From positions 1 through 64,000 of the forward strand of contig JALCLH010000009.1 in the NCBI GenBank assembly GCA_022647765.1: 64,000 bases of DNA, in the 5' to 3' direction. Positions 24,876 through 34,656 of the stretch are shown here, piece by piece; positions within the stretch are counted from its first letter, which is position 1; each line of letters starts with the position of its first letter. Both the position numbers and the translations under genes were made by a program. The notes beneath the pieces were generated by a model that had not been told where the DNA came from, made no database searches, and worked only from the letters and a program-made list of their open reading frames with translations. The stretch is from Acidipropionibacterium sp. GTDB taxonomy: Bacteria > Actinomycetota > Actinomycetes > Propionibacteriales > Propionibacteriaceae.

Positions 24876-24952
24876 GGTCCCGATCACTCCCGACACGCCG
24901 AAAATCTGCACTCGCTGTGCAGAAACAGGACCTATCGGGAGTGATCGGGACC
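24876..24952. repeat. Hairpin repeat family B, copy 1 (18-bp perfect arms)
   Basis: GGTCCCGATCACTCCCGA (24876-24893) is exactly inverted at 24935-24952. The interior holds CACGCCG, an A-run and CTGCACTCGC. A second copy with nearly the same arms and interior lies at 36373-36447, 11.4 kb away. This copy sits just after the 3' end of the DUF3027 gene, where it may also terminate transcription. Confidence 0.8.
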
Positions 24953-24969
24953 ATCCGCCTCGGAAAATC

Positions 24970-26031
24970 TCAGTCGAACAGGGAGGAGTCCACCGAGATG
25001 GTGTCGAACACCGGCTCCGGGAGCTCGATGCCGCGCTTCTTCTCCACCAGATCGGAGTGTCCGCCGCAGCCGTGCTCGATCCCCACCACGCGGGCGTCGA
25101 AGGGGGAGTACTCGTTGGTGCAGGCCCCGAACAGCCGCCCCAGGCCGCCCTGGAGCCTCACGAAATAGCCGCAGGTCTGGCACTGGCCGGGAGCGTGCTT
25201 GGTGTAGGAGTCATCCGGACCGGACGGGCCGTCGAGCCAGCGCTCAGCGGCGAGGTCGCGACCCTCCAAGGACAGCACCCGCTCCCTGCCCAGGCCGAGT
25301 TCGGAGGCCACCGCGCGGGTGGCCGCCCACTCCGCGGGATCCTGGTCGGCGGCAAGCTCGCCCCCGGTGTAGCCGGGCTCCAGACGCGGATCATTGTCGG
25401 GAGTCGGCAGCAGCGAGCCGGGGGTGATGTCGCCGGCCTGCACGCGCTCGGTCCACGGCACCCACACCGGCGCGATCAGGGCGTCGTCACCGGGCAGCAG
25501 AGTCACCTCGTCGACGGTGACATTGCGCCCGCGCAGCGCACGGGCCATCGTCACCGCCCAGTGCCAGCCGCGGTAGCCGGGATGCGGGCACTCGAACAGA
25601 TGGGTGAGCACGCGGTCGCCCTCGATGACGTAGCCCAGGTGCTCCCCGACGCCGAAATCGCCGGCCTGGAACTCCGCGGCCTCGCGGGCCTGATCAACGG
25701 CCTTGACGAGGGTCGGATCGGCCTTGGGTCGTGCAGCGGCCCGCTTGCGGGTGGGTCCCTCCACCGCCGCAACCGGCGCTTCAGGGGCCGGCGCCTCAGC
25801 CTGTGTGGCCGACTCGTCGGCCTCGACAGCCGGCGCGTCGGCTGCGACATCCGGCACATCAACCTGGGCAACCGGCACCTCAACCTCGACAGCCGACACG
25901 TCAACCTCAGCGACCGGTGCCTCGGCAGCCGACGGGTCGTCAGCAACGGGTGCCTCGGCGTCGACCGACTCCGCAGGGCCCGTACCGGGCAGGGTCGGCT
26001 CAAACTCGGGATCGGTGATCGGTGTGGTCAT
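24970..26031 (-). CDS. DUF3027 family protein
   Basis: A 353-residue protein conserved in Actinobacteria. The first 110 residues are a low-complexity Ala/Val/Asp/Glu repeat region. The DUF3027 core follows: VGEHLGYVIEGDRVLTHLFE, 'GYRGWHWAVTMARALRGRNV', WVPWTERVQAGD, and a zinc-ribbon-like CQTCGYFVRLQG with a later GCGGH. Function unknown. The ATG overlaps the stop of the upstream cold-shock gene (TGATG), so the two are translationally coupled, which is a usual arrangement for this family. Confidence 0.85.
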   Translation of the reverse strand: MTTPITDPEFEPTLPGTGPAESVDAEAPVADDPSAAEAPVAEVDVSAVEVEVPVAQVDVPDVAADAPAVEADESATQAEAPAPEAPVAAVEGPTRKRAAARPKADPTLVKAVDQAREAAEFQAGDFGVGEHLGYVIEGDRVLTHLFECPHPGYRGWHWAVTMARALRGRNVTVDEVTLLPGDDALIAPVWVPWTERVQAGDITPGSLLPTPDNDPRLEPGYTGGELAADQDPAEWAATRAVASELGLGRERVLSLEGRDLAAERWLDGPSGPDDSYTKHAPGQCQTCGYFVRLQGGLGRLFGACTNEYSPFDARVVGIEHGCGGHSDLVEKKRGIELPEPVFDTISVDSSLFD

Positions 26032-26414
26032 CACAACTCCAACTCGTCGGCAACGGCCCTCAGCATCTTGGCCACCTTCGCCCCGGTCCGGGCGTCGGGG
26101 TAGCGACCGTGCCGGTAGCCGTTGCCCATGTGGTCGAGCATCTTGATGAGATCCTCGCAGATGACCGCCATCTGGTCGGCCGATTTGCGGGTCGCCTTGG
26201 ACAGCGAGGGCGGGGTCTCGATCAGCTGCAGGGAGAGCGCCTGCTCCCCCCGGCGTCCCTCCACGACCCCGAACTCCACCTTCTGGCCGGGTTTGAGTGT
26301 CGTCGTGCCGGCGGGCAGGGCGGACGCATTGACGTAGACGTCGCCACCGCCGTCCCTGGTCAGGAAACCGAACCCCTTGGCGGCGTCGTAGAAACGCACC
26401 TTTCCGGTTGGCAT
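26031..26414 (-). CDS. Cold-shock domain protein with C-terminal extension
   Basis: The first 65 residues form a CSD fold with RNP1 KGFGFLTRD and RNP2-like DVYVNAS. A 60-residue helical extension follows (KATRKSADQMAVICEDLIKM), making 127 residues against about 67 for simple CspA proteins. It is expected to bind single-stranded RNA or DNA. The ATG is preceded by a run of about 270 bases without genes. The stop overlaps the DUF3027 start. Confidence 0.85.
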   Translation of the reverse strand: MPTGKVRFYDAAKGFGFLTRDGGGDVYVNASALPAGTTTLKPGQKVEFGVVEGRRGEQALSLQLIETPPSLSKATRKSADQMAVICEDLIKMLDHMGNGYRHGRYPDARTGAKVAKMLRAVADELEL

Positions 26415-26685
26415 CGCTGGCTCACTCCCTCAGTTCTGCTCAGTGTCAGTTGCTCGTGCTGACGTGCTCATGGCGATCCGCGCCCCTGAGGACGAAGAAC
26501 CGCCGCCGGCACCATGTGGCCCGACGACGGCTCACGGAGCCGATCGCATCGGCTCCCAGGTCTGTGTTCTATCGGCTACCCAGCCTACAAGGTCGCACGG
26601 GTTGCGCAAGTGGGGGCGTCGGCCACCACCCGCACCCGACCGCACGGCAGCGACGGCAGGGAAAGGACGGAGAGAACGGGACCGC
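26415..26685. other. Gene-free stretch between csp and nagB
   Basis: About 270 bases with no convincing open frame. It should contain the 5' untranslated region and promoter of the cold-shock gene and the end of nagB transcription. I see no strong hairpin or operator. Confidence 0.5.
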
Positions 26686-27472
26686 TCAGAACTCCTGGTA
26701 CTCCTCGGGCTTGTTCTCCCAGACGTAGCGGTAGTAGTCGGCGAGCTTCAGCTTGGCGGCCGCGGCCTCGTCGACGACGACCACGGCGTGCTCGTGGTGC
26801 TGGAGGATCGAGGCCGGGCACATCGAGCTCACCGGGCCCTCCACCGCAGCCGCCACCGCATCGGCCTTCCTCTCGCCATTGGCCAGCAGCACCACATGGC
26901 GGGCGTCCATGATCGTGCCGAGGCCCTGGGTGACGCAGTGGGTCGGGACCTTCTCGCCCTCGGAGAAGTACCGCTTGTTGTCCTGGAGGGTGCGCGGCGC
27001 CAGCGTCTTGAGCCGGGTGCGGGAGGCGAAGGAGGAACTGGGCTCGTTGAACCCGATGTGCCCATTGCCGCCGATGCCGAGGATCTGGACGTCGATCCCG
27101 CCGGCGTCCTTGATCGCCTTCTCGTAGGCAGCGCAGCCGGCGACCAGATCGTCGGCCAGGCCGTCGGGAACGTGCACCCCGGCCGGATCGAGCCCGAGCT
27201 GCTCGGTGACCGTGTGGCGGATGGTCGCGGCATAGCTGCGCTCGTCGCTGGTCGGCAGGCCCGACGTACTCGTCGAGGGCGAAGGCCCGCAGCCGGGAGA
27301 CGTCGAGCGAGCCGGCCTGCACCAGCTCGGCCAGTGCGCTGTAGGTGGCCAGCGGGGAGCTCCCGGTGGCGACGCCGAGCACCGGATCGGGACGACGGGC
27401 CAGCACCGCGGCGATCCGCGCCGCCGCCCGATGCCCCGCCTCGTCGGCGTTCTTGCAGATGATGACCTCCAT
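26686..27472 (-). pseudogene. nagB: Glucosamine-6-phosphate deaminase, one frame break
   Basis: Converts glucosamine-6-phosphate to fructose-6-phosphate and ammonia, completing GlcNAc catabolism after NagA. The N-terminal frame from ATG 27472 reads 'MEVIICKNADEAGHRAAA' and LGVATGSSPLATYSAL up to FALDEYVG. Deleting one base in the GGGCCTG string at 27258-27262 continues as LPTSDERSYAATIRHTV, then GIGGNGHIGFNEP and ENKPEEYQEF. The repaired protein has about 261 residues, normal for NagB. The catalytic Asp in LDEYVG and the His in GGNGHIGFNEP are present. Confidence 0.8.
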
Positions 27473-27703
27473 GATGGAGCCCCCTCGACGATTGCGATGA
27501 CGCGCGGCGATCATGGCCTGCGCGTCCTTCCAAGACTGATTCCGAGGTTATGAGCACTCATCGCCGATGGACACATTCATGAGCGATGCGCGCAGTGTGA
27601 TTGCGCGTTGTGCACACTTTCGTGAGCGTTCTGAACTCCTGGGTCTCCGTCCGCGCCCGCGGGGCCGCCCCGGAACGGCCGCGGGCCTCCCTAAGATAGG
27701 ACT
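27473..27703. promoter_or_regulatory. Divergent promoter region nagB / membrane protein
   Basis: Spacer of 231 bases between divergent starts. ATGAGCACTCAT at 27551-27562 is a 5-bp inverted repeat around two bases, and a related CATTCATGAGCG follows at about 27574. Either could be an operator for the divergent genes; no regulator is adjacent. Confidence 0.3.
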
Positions 27704-28730
27704 GTGGCTACCAGGGCGATTGCGATGAGCGGTACTCGGACGACTCACGACGGCCCTGCGCCGGTGGGCCGTCCCGGCTCCGGGTCGCTGACCCTGCCCG
27801 ACGTCACCGGCGCCGTGGAACCGCCGCTGGCCTTCGCGATGCCGGCGATCGCCCCGCTCGAGGACGTCGCTGCGTCCGACCGCTCCGCCGGCCATCCATC
27901 CGCGCCGTCGACCGCCTCCGCGTCTGAACTCCCCGAACCGGCCGAGCCGCCGCGGGACTATCTGCGCGCGGATCGGCAGCTTCCCCTGGACGCCGTCGTT
28001 CCCCGGACCGGAACCCAGCGCGACCCGCAGATCCCCTTCTCCTCCGCCGAGTCGGTGAGCCAGTGGGGTCGCCGCGGCTGCCGCGATCGATCCTCGGCAG
28101 CCCATCGTGACCTCCTCCGGACCGGCCGGACGGGCGGCGTCCCTGTCGCCCGGGTCCCTCTCTCCGGTCCCGGGGACCTCCGGGAGCTCCGCCCCGGGGA
28201 ACTGGGCGCCGCCCGACTCTCAGCCGATCCCCCGGCCCGCCATGCCCACCGCGGGCGCGCTCAATCTGAGCCCGGCGTCCCCCTCAGCCCTGATGGGTGA
28301 GCGACCCGCGCAGCCGGGCAACAAGAGTCTGGGCGCGCTGTGCCGGGGTCTCGGCTGGGGTCTGGTGATCGCCATCGTCGCCGGGGCGCTCACCAGCTGG
28401 CTGTCGGTTCCGGCGCTGGCGGCCGGCTGGTACTTCGCCTGGCGTCATCCGGTCGCCCGGCGTCCCCTGCTGCGCGCCTACGGCGTAGCCACCGCCATGG
28501 TCCTGATCGTCAGCCTGCTCGGCAGCCCGACACGCAGCGGGTGGGAGCAGCTCTCCTGGGCCAGCTGGATGGCCAATATCGGGCTGCTGGTCGCCGCCAT
28601 GATCATCATCGACAGGACGCTCACCCCGCCGCCCAGGGACGACGTGGACGGCCCCGGCCAGACGCCGCAGGGTCCGCCGGCCTCTCAGGGCCCGCAGACT
28701 CAGCCCTCAGACCACTCGGGGTCCGCGCCG
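27704..28730 (+). pseudogene. Proline-rich membrane protein, frame broken and running into the next gene
   Basis: From GTG 27704 a proline/serine-rich soluble region of about 120 residues is followed, after removal of one G in GTGGGG at 28063-28068 (restoring SQWVAAAAAIDPRQPIV), by a second disordered stretch. Hydrophobic segments then come at about 28350-28620 ('GLGWGLVIAIVAGALTSWLS', 'GVATAMVLIVSLLG', 'ANIGLLVAAMIIIDRTL'). The frame then continues through a Pro/Gln linker into the helicase-associated protein without a stop. Either the two are one fusion protein, or a stop was lost. Function unknown. Confidence 0.45.
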
Positions 28731-30991
28731 ATGACCGTGACTCTGGCATCGGTGATCCGGGGGATGGGCACCGATGAGATGACTCGCCTGCTCAGCCTGC
28801 GCCCGGATCTGGTCACCCCCGCGCCCAGATCGCTCACCGAGATGGCCGAGCGAGCCTCCACCCAAGCCTCGGTGCGAGCCGCCCTCGACAGCCTGGACAG
28901 CTGGCAGTACCGGGTCGCGCTGGCCATCGCCGCCCTGGGCGACGTCTCAGCCGATGATCTCGCGTCCCACCTTCTGGACGATGCGACGGCTGCGTCCACC
29001 GCCGCCCGCGAGACCCCCGGCTCCCCCTCCCGCGGCGAGCTGCCCTCCCGCGAGGATCTGGACGACGCCGTCGCCCATCTGATCGACCTGGCGCTCGTGC
29101 TGCCCGAGGAGGACCGGGTCCATCTGGTCGGAGCGGCCGCCACCCTGCTCGGGCCCAGCCCCGCCGGGCTGGCTCCCGCATCCGCCCAGCCGCTGAGCGA
29201 CGCCGAGATCCCCGACAGGCTGCAGGCCGCCGGCCCGAGTGTGCTCCCGGTACTGAGCCGGCTGATGTGGACTCCTTCCGGTCCATGTGCCGCACGCCCG
29301 CCGCCCGGTCAGCCCGAGAACGGCGTCCTCCCCGATCGACCTGGCGCTGGCGCACCGGCTGCTGCGCCCGATCGACGAGGAGACGGTCATGCTGCCCCGG
29401 GAGGTCTCCCTGGTGCTGCGCGAGGGCAGGCTCTTCGAGACGCCGGTCACCGCCGCCCCGCCGGCCTGGCCCGTCGCCGCAGCCGCCCGAGCGCACCGAC
29501 TCCGCGGCCCTCGGCACCGCTCTGGAGGCGATCTCCGCGATGTCGGCCCTGCTGGAGGCGGTCGAGACGATCACCCCGTCCCGGCTCTCCTCCGGCGGGA
29601 TCGCCAAGCGCGACGCCACCCGGGCCCTCGCCAAGGTGGCCAGGGGGGACGCCGGCTGGCTGTACCTGGTGCTGGCGGTCGCGGCGGGCCTGATCGCCGC
29701 CGACGGGCGTGGCTGGCTGCCGACCACCGCCGCCGACCGATGGCGTCAGGAGGAGCTGTGGGCGCAGTGGCTGACCCTGCGCGACGCCTGGCTCACCATT
29801 CCGCAGACCCCCGGAGAGCTGTCGAACACCCTGGACGCCCCGGCCCCGGCCACCGCCCGGGCATGGCGGCAGCAGGTGCTCGCGGAGCTCGCCACCGCCG
29901 GGCCCGGGACCCCGATCGACCCCGAACTGGCCATCGCCAGGATCGCCTGGCGTCATCCGATCTGGCCGGTCGACGAGGCCGCTCCGGTGCTGCGCGCCAC
30001 CCTCGAGGAGTGCCAGATCCTCGGCCTGACCGCCCTGTCGGCACGCTCGAATCTGGTCGACGCCGTCGAGGATCCCGGCATGCCCCAACGCCAGGAGAGC
30101 GTCATCCTGCAGTCCGACCTCACCGCGGTGGCCCCCGGGCCACTCACCCCGGCACTGGCCGCCGACCTCGCTCTGCTGGCCGACCGGGAGTCCACCGGGG
30201 TGGCCGGAGTGCGGCGATTCACCCGCACCAGCCTGCGCCGGGCCCTGGACGTCGGCTGGACCGGCGACCAGGTGCGCGAGTGGTGGCGGCGTCACTCCAT
30301 GTCCGAGGTGCCGCAGGGCCTTCTGGTGCTTCTGGACGACGTGGTCCGCGACCACGGCAGGGTGTCGGTGGCCACCGCCGGAGCGATTCTCGAGGTCGAC
30401 GACCCGAGCCTGGTGGAGACCCTGCTGCGCAGCCCCGGCTCCGGGGATCTCGGCCTGCGGAAGGTGGCGCCGACGGTGCTGGTGGCGCAGTCGGACCCCG
30501 ATGTGGTGCTCGCCTCGTTGCGCGAGCTCGGCCTGAGCCCGGTCGCCAGGGATGCCCACGGCGACGTCTTCAACACGCCGGCCCCGCCGAGGGCGCGGCC
30601 CAGCGGCGGGGCGTCCGGAGGTGGCGGCGTTGGCGGGAACGGCGTCGCCCCCGGTGCGGGGATGGGAGCCGGCGGCGGGATCGCGGCGTCCCCGGATGGC
30701 CGGCCGGACCCGAAGAAGGTGGCCGAGGCGCTGTCCAGCCTGCCCACCTTCAACGACTCGCGTCACCTGCTGGCGATGCTGCACCGCGCCCAGGCGGACG
30801 GCTCCTGGATGGAGATCACCTGGGTGCGCGACGACGGCACCACCACCACGGCGACAGCCAAGGTGATGGCGGTGACCAAGGGGGCGATGCGGTGCGCCCG
30901 CCGCGGCGGTGGCGGGATCGTCATCATCCCGGTGCCCCGGGTGAGCGCGGTGCGGCCGGCGGAGAGCCGAGGGCTGAGGGCGGAGAGCTGA
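28731..30991 (+). pseudogene. Helicase-associated partner of XPB (Rv0862c-like), two frame breaks
   Basis: Large actinobacterial protein of the XPB/Ssl2-associated family encoded directly upstream of the XPB helicase, as Rv0862c is beside ercc3. It begins MTVTLASVIRGMGTDEMTRL at 28731, with 'LDSWQYRVALAIAALGDVS' close behind. Breaks lie at about 29277-29286 and 29480-29488; removing one base at each links LSRLMWTPSG to ARRPVSPRTASSPIDLAL and then to PERTDSAALGTALEAISAM. The C-terminal part contains QESVILQSDLTAVAPGPLTP, typical of the family, a Gly-rich linker (about 30600-30680), and the end VPRVSAVRPAESRGLRAES. It is expected to act with XPB in DNA repair or transcription-coupled processes; its precise role is not established. 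Confidence 0.68.
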
Positions 30992-31043
30992 GGCGCGCCG
31001 GGGACTCCCCACCGGCCTTGCGACGGGGGGATACTGGAGGTCG

Positions 31044-32700
31044 ATGTCTCACACTCCAGGACCCCTCATCGTTCAGTCCGACCGCACACTCCTGCTGGAG
31101 GTCGACCACCCGCTGGCCGACGAGTGCCGTCACGCCATCGCCCCCGTTCGCCGAGCTGGAGCGCGCCCCCGAGCACATCCACACCTACCGGCTGACGCCG
31201 CTGGGCCTGTGGAACGCGATGGCCGCCGGTCACGACGCCGAGCAGGTGGTCGACGTGCTGATGCGCTACTCGCGCTTCCCGGTGGCCTCCTCTCTGCTGG
31301 TCGACGTCACCGAGACGATGAGCCGTTACGGCCGGCTGCGGATCGAGAAGCACCCCACCCAGGGGCTGGTGCTGGTCTCCTCGGACAAGGCGGTGCTCAC
31401 CGAGGTGCTGCGCGCCAAGTCGGTGCGCGGGCTGGTGGGCGACCAGATCGACGCCGAGACGGCGATCGTCCACCCCTCCCAGCGGGGCACCCTCAAGCAG
31501 GCGCTGCTCAAGCTGGGCTGGCCGGCCGAGGATCTGGCCGGATATGTCGACGGGGAGCAGCACGACATCGACCTGGCCGAGGACGGCTGGGCGCTGCGCC
31601 CCTACCAGAAGATGGCCGCCGACTCCTTCTGGGCGGGCGGCTCCGGGGTCGTCGTGCTGCCCTGCGGGGCGGGCAAGACGGTGGTCGGGGCGACCGCGAT
31701 GGCGCTGGCCAAGTGCACCACCCTGATCCTGGTGACCAACACCGTCTCGGCCCGGCAGTGGAAGGACGAGCTGATCCGGCGCACCTCGCTGACCGCCGAC
31801 GAGATCGGCGAGTACTCCGGCTCCCGCAAGGAGGTCCGGCCGGTCACCATCGCGACCTACCAGGTGATCACCACCAAGCGGCACGGCGTCCACCCCCATC
31901 TGGAGCTCTTCGAGGCCCGCGACTGGGGGCTGGTGATCTACGACGAGGTGCACCTGCTGCCGGCCCCGGTGTTCCGGATGACCGCCGACCTGCAGGCCCG
32001 CCGGCGTCTCGGGCTGACCGCCACCCTGGTCCGCGAGGACGGCCACGAGGAGGACGTCTTCTCCCTCATCGGGCCGAAGCGCTATGACGCCCCCTGGCGC
32101 GAGATCGAGGCTCAGGGCTGGATCGCGCCGGCCGACTGCGTGGAGGTGCGGGTCACCCCCACCGAGGACGAGCGGATGGCCTGCGCCCTGGCCGAGCCCG
32201 ATGTGCGCTACCGGATGGCCTCGACCCTGGCCTCCAAGAACGAGGTGGTGCGGGAGCTGGTGGCGCGTCACCATGGGCAGCCGACGCTGGTGATCGGCCA
32301 GTACGTCGATCAGCTGGAGGAGCTGGCGACCGAGCTGGGCTGCGAGATCATCACCGGGGCGACGACGCCGTTGCGCCGGCAGGCGATCTACCAGGACTTC
32401 CGCGACGGGACGATCACCCTGCTGGTGGTGAGCAAGGTGGCGAACTTCTCCATCGACCTGCCCTCCGCCGAGGTGGCGATCCAGGTGTCGGGGGCCTTCG
32501 GCTCCCGTCAGGAGGAGGCCCAGCGACTGGGCCGGCTGCTGCGCCCCAAGGACGGGCTCACCGCCCGGTTCTACGCGGTGGTCTCCCGGGACACGGTGGA
32601 CGCCGATTTCGCCGCCCACCGTCAGCGTTTCCTGGCCGAGCAGGGGTATTCCTACCGGATCGTGGACGGCGGGGAGCTGGACCGGATCAACGAGAGCTGA
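31044..32700 (+). pseudogene. xpb: XPB/Ssl2-type DNA helicase, one frame break
   Basis: SF2 3'-5' DNA helicase of the XPB family; in bacteria it is a stand-alone repair helicase. The ATG has GGAGGTCG immediately upstream. The frame breaks in a run of five C at 31140-31146; deleting one C joins ECRHAIAP to FAELERAPEHIHTYRLTP. Walker A is LPCGAGKTVVGA, the DExH box YDEVHLLPAP, motif III LGLTATLVREDG, and motif VI QEEAQRLGRLLRPK. The N-terminal damage-recognition-like region and RPYQKMAADSFW Q-motif are intact. The repaired length is about 552 residues, normal for bacterial XPB. It follows its partner gene by 52 bases and overlaps cutC tail-to-tail by 14 bases. Confidence 0.82.
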
Positions 32701-33379
32701 GCTTGTCGAGCAGATTTCTCCAGGAGCGCACCAGATCGGCGTCGACCGGGGATTTGTAGGAGCCGAGCGGCCGGGCGGGGCGTCCGATGTGGAAGGCCCC
32801 GATGCCGGCCCGGATGAGCCACGGCACATGCTCGGGTGCCAGTCCCCCGCCGGCCATGATGAGATCGGCCGCCTTGGGGTTGGCCTGAGCCAGGCCGATG
32901 AGGGTGTCCAGGCCGTGCTCGACTCCTCGCGGCGAGCCTGCGGTGAGCACCTGGTCCAGGCCGGGCAGGGTGAGCAGGGTGTCCCAGGCGTGCCGGAGCT
33001 GCAGCACGGAGTCGATGGCCCGGTGGAAGGTCCAACGGCACGGCGGCGTCCCCGCCAGCAGCTTCATGATCTCGGTGTCGATGTTCGTGTCGACGTCGAG
33101 GAATCCCATCACGATGCCGTCCGCCCCGGAGTCCAGATAGCTCTTCACCAGGCCCCGCAGGTGGGCGAGTTCGCCGCCGTCGGTGGTGAAACCGGGGCGC
33201 AGCCGGACCATCGGTCGCACCGGGATGTCGACCGCCGCGATGGTGTCGTCAAGAATGTGCGGCTCCGGGGACATTCCGCCGTCCTCCAGGGAGCCCAGCA
33301 GCTCGATCCGGTCGGCGCCACCCTCGGCCGCGGCGAGGGCGTCCTCCGGATTGCGGCAGATCACCTCGAGCAGGGCCAT
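32687..33379 (-). CDS. cutC: CutC family protein
   Basis: A 230-residue TIM-barrel protein of the CutC family. Signatures are LEVICRNPEDALAAAEGGAD, 'RIELLGSLEDGGMSPEP', VRPMVRLRPGF, DGIVMGFLDVD, RWTFHRAIDSV and VLTAGSPRGVEHGLDTL. The family was linked to copper homeostasis in E. coli, but enzymatic function is unproven, so 'copper' should be read with caution. It ends inside the 3' end of xpb (14-base overlap) and begins 4 bases after the CPBP protease gene, so it is probably co-transcribed with it. Confidence 0.85.
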   Translation of the reverse strand: MALLEVICRNPEDALAAAEGGADRIELLGSLEDGGMSPEPHILDDTIAAVDIPVRPMVRLRPGFTTDGGELAHLRGLVKSYLDSGADGIVMGFLDVDTNIDTEIMKLLAGTPPCRWTFHRAIDSVLQLRHAWDTLLTLPGLDQVLTAGSPRGVEHGLDTLIGLAQANPKAADLIMAGGGLAPEHVPWLIRAGIGAFHIGRPARPLGSYKSPVDADLVRSWRNLLDKLSSR

Positions 33380-33383
33380 GGCG

Positions 33384-34329
33384 TCATTGTGGCGCGTGTT
33401 CCCTATTTTGGCGGCGCGGCGCGCCCATCGATCGCCACCAGGCCCATCCCACGGCTGCGATCGTCAGGATCAGGGCTCCCAGGGTGACCAGCGATCCCTC
33501 GGGCCCGAAGGAGCCTCCGGTCATCATCGCGGATGCGACCGGGCGAGACGGTCTGAGCCAGGACAGAGCGGCCGAACCCCAAACCGGATACGGGGTCTCC
33601 CAGCACCATTCCCTCAGCCCAGTTCCACACCGCGTGAAAGCCGATCGCCGCCCACAGACTGCCCCGCCACAACACCAGCAGCCCGAGCATGAGGCCGAAG
33701 CCGGCGACATTGCCCAGCGCGACCGGCGTCGCCCCCGGGTTGGAACCGTGCAGCACAGCGAAGATGACCGCCTGGACTGCCAGGCCCGCCCACACCCCCC
33801 AGCCGGCGCCCACCCCCTGCATCACGAAACCCCTGATGACAGCCTCTTCAGCCGAGGCCTGGATGGCGAACAGCGCCAGGGTCGCGAGGATGACGCCGAT
33901 CCCGGCGGCCCCTTCACCGCCCCAGTGGAAGCTCACCTGCCCCGATGCGGCCATCACCGCGGCGTCGACGGCGAGGATGGCCAGCGCGATCCCGATCCCG
34001 ATGAGCAGATCCGCCCGGCGGCCGTCCAGGCCGATCCGGCGCAATGGTCGGTGCTCGACGAAGCGCATCCACGCCCACAGCAGGACCCAGACCGGGATGA
34101 AGGAGAGCAGGAGCAGGACGGAGTTCGCTGTCGGTGACAGTTTGAGGTGCGCGAGCTGGACGGGGAGGGAGACCACCAGCTGGCCGCCGGCGATGAAGCA
34201 CACCCCGAGGATCGCCACCATCACCGGATGGGTGGGACCCGCCTGCGCCAGAAATCGGCCGGTGGGTGTTGTCGTTGGCGTGGTCTTGGGTGCGGGGAAG
34301 CTCACGCCAGGAACCCTATCGCCTGCCAT
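33384..34329 (-). pseudogene. CPBP intramembrane metalloprotease, C-terminal frame break
   Basis: Membrane protein of the CAAX-protease/bacteriocin-processing (Abi) family with about 8 membrane helices. The catalytic signature is present as QASAEEAVIRGFVMQG (EExxxR) and the later AVLHGSNP and AAIGFHAVWNWAEG (FxxxN/H motifs). Deleting one C in TCGCCCGGTC at about 33535-33547 restores SPVASAMMTGGSFGPEGSLV, the last helix 'LGALILTIAAVGWAWW' and the end RQNREHAPQ at 33384. The in-frame alternative ends at 33403 with a charged, non-hydrophobic tail. The substrate is unknown. Confidence 0.72.
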
Positions 34330-34336
34330 CTACGCC

Positions 34337-34421
34337 CACCCCTATCCTTCATCCCCCTATCTCCCACCCCCAATCCCCCATCCCCCCAATCCCCCATCCC
34401 CTATCTTCCATCCCCAATCGC
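34337..34421. repeat. CCCCATC low-complexity tract
   Basis: About 85 bases made almost wholly of C, A and T, with repeated CCCC(A/T)ATC-type units and no G until its end. It has no coding signature. It directly precedes a 28-bp perfect hairpin. It may be a replication-slippage product. Confidence 0.6.
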
Positions 34422-34487
34422 CGAATGCAGGGAAAGTTGGCGAAGGCAGGGGAATACCACTGCCTTCGCCAACTTTCCCTGCATTCG
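34422..34487. repeat. 28-bp perfect inverted repeat with 10-base loop
   Basis: The arm 34422-34449 starts CGAATGCAGGGAAAG and ends GGCGAAGGCAG; its exact inverse occupies 34460-34487. No mismatch is present. It lies between the divergent CPBP protease and 13E12 genes, so it is not placed as a simple terminator. No other copy is seen in this window. Confidence 0.8.
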
Positions 34488-34656
34488 AGAAAGACGACGG
34501 CGGTGGTCGGGGTGGTGGCGACTGATATCCCGATATGTGGCCGTCGATGTGACGTTCTTCACATGGCACTTCACCGTGTGGTTTGTCCTTAGATTCTTGG
34601 GGAGGTAGTCGTGTTCAACACTTGCATCTAGAGAGTGCATCACGTATCATTTATCC

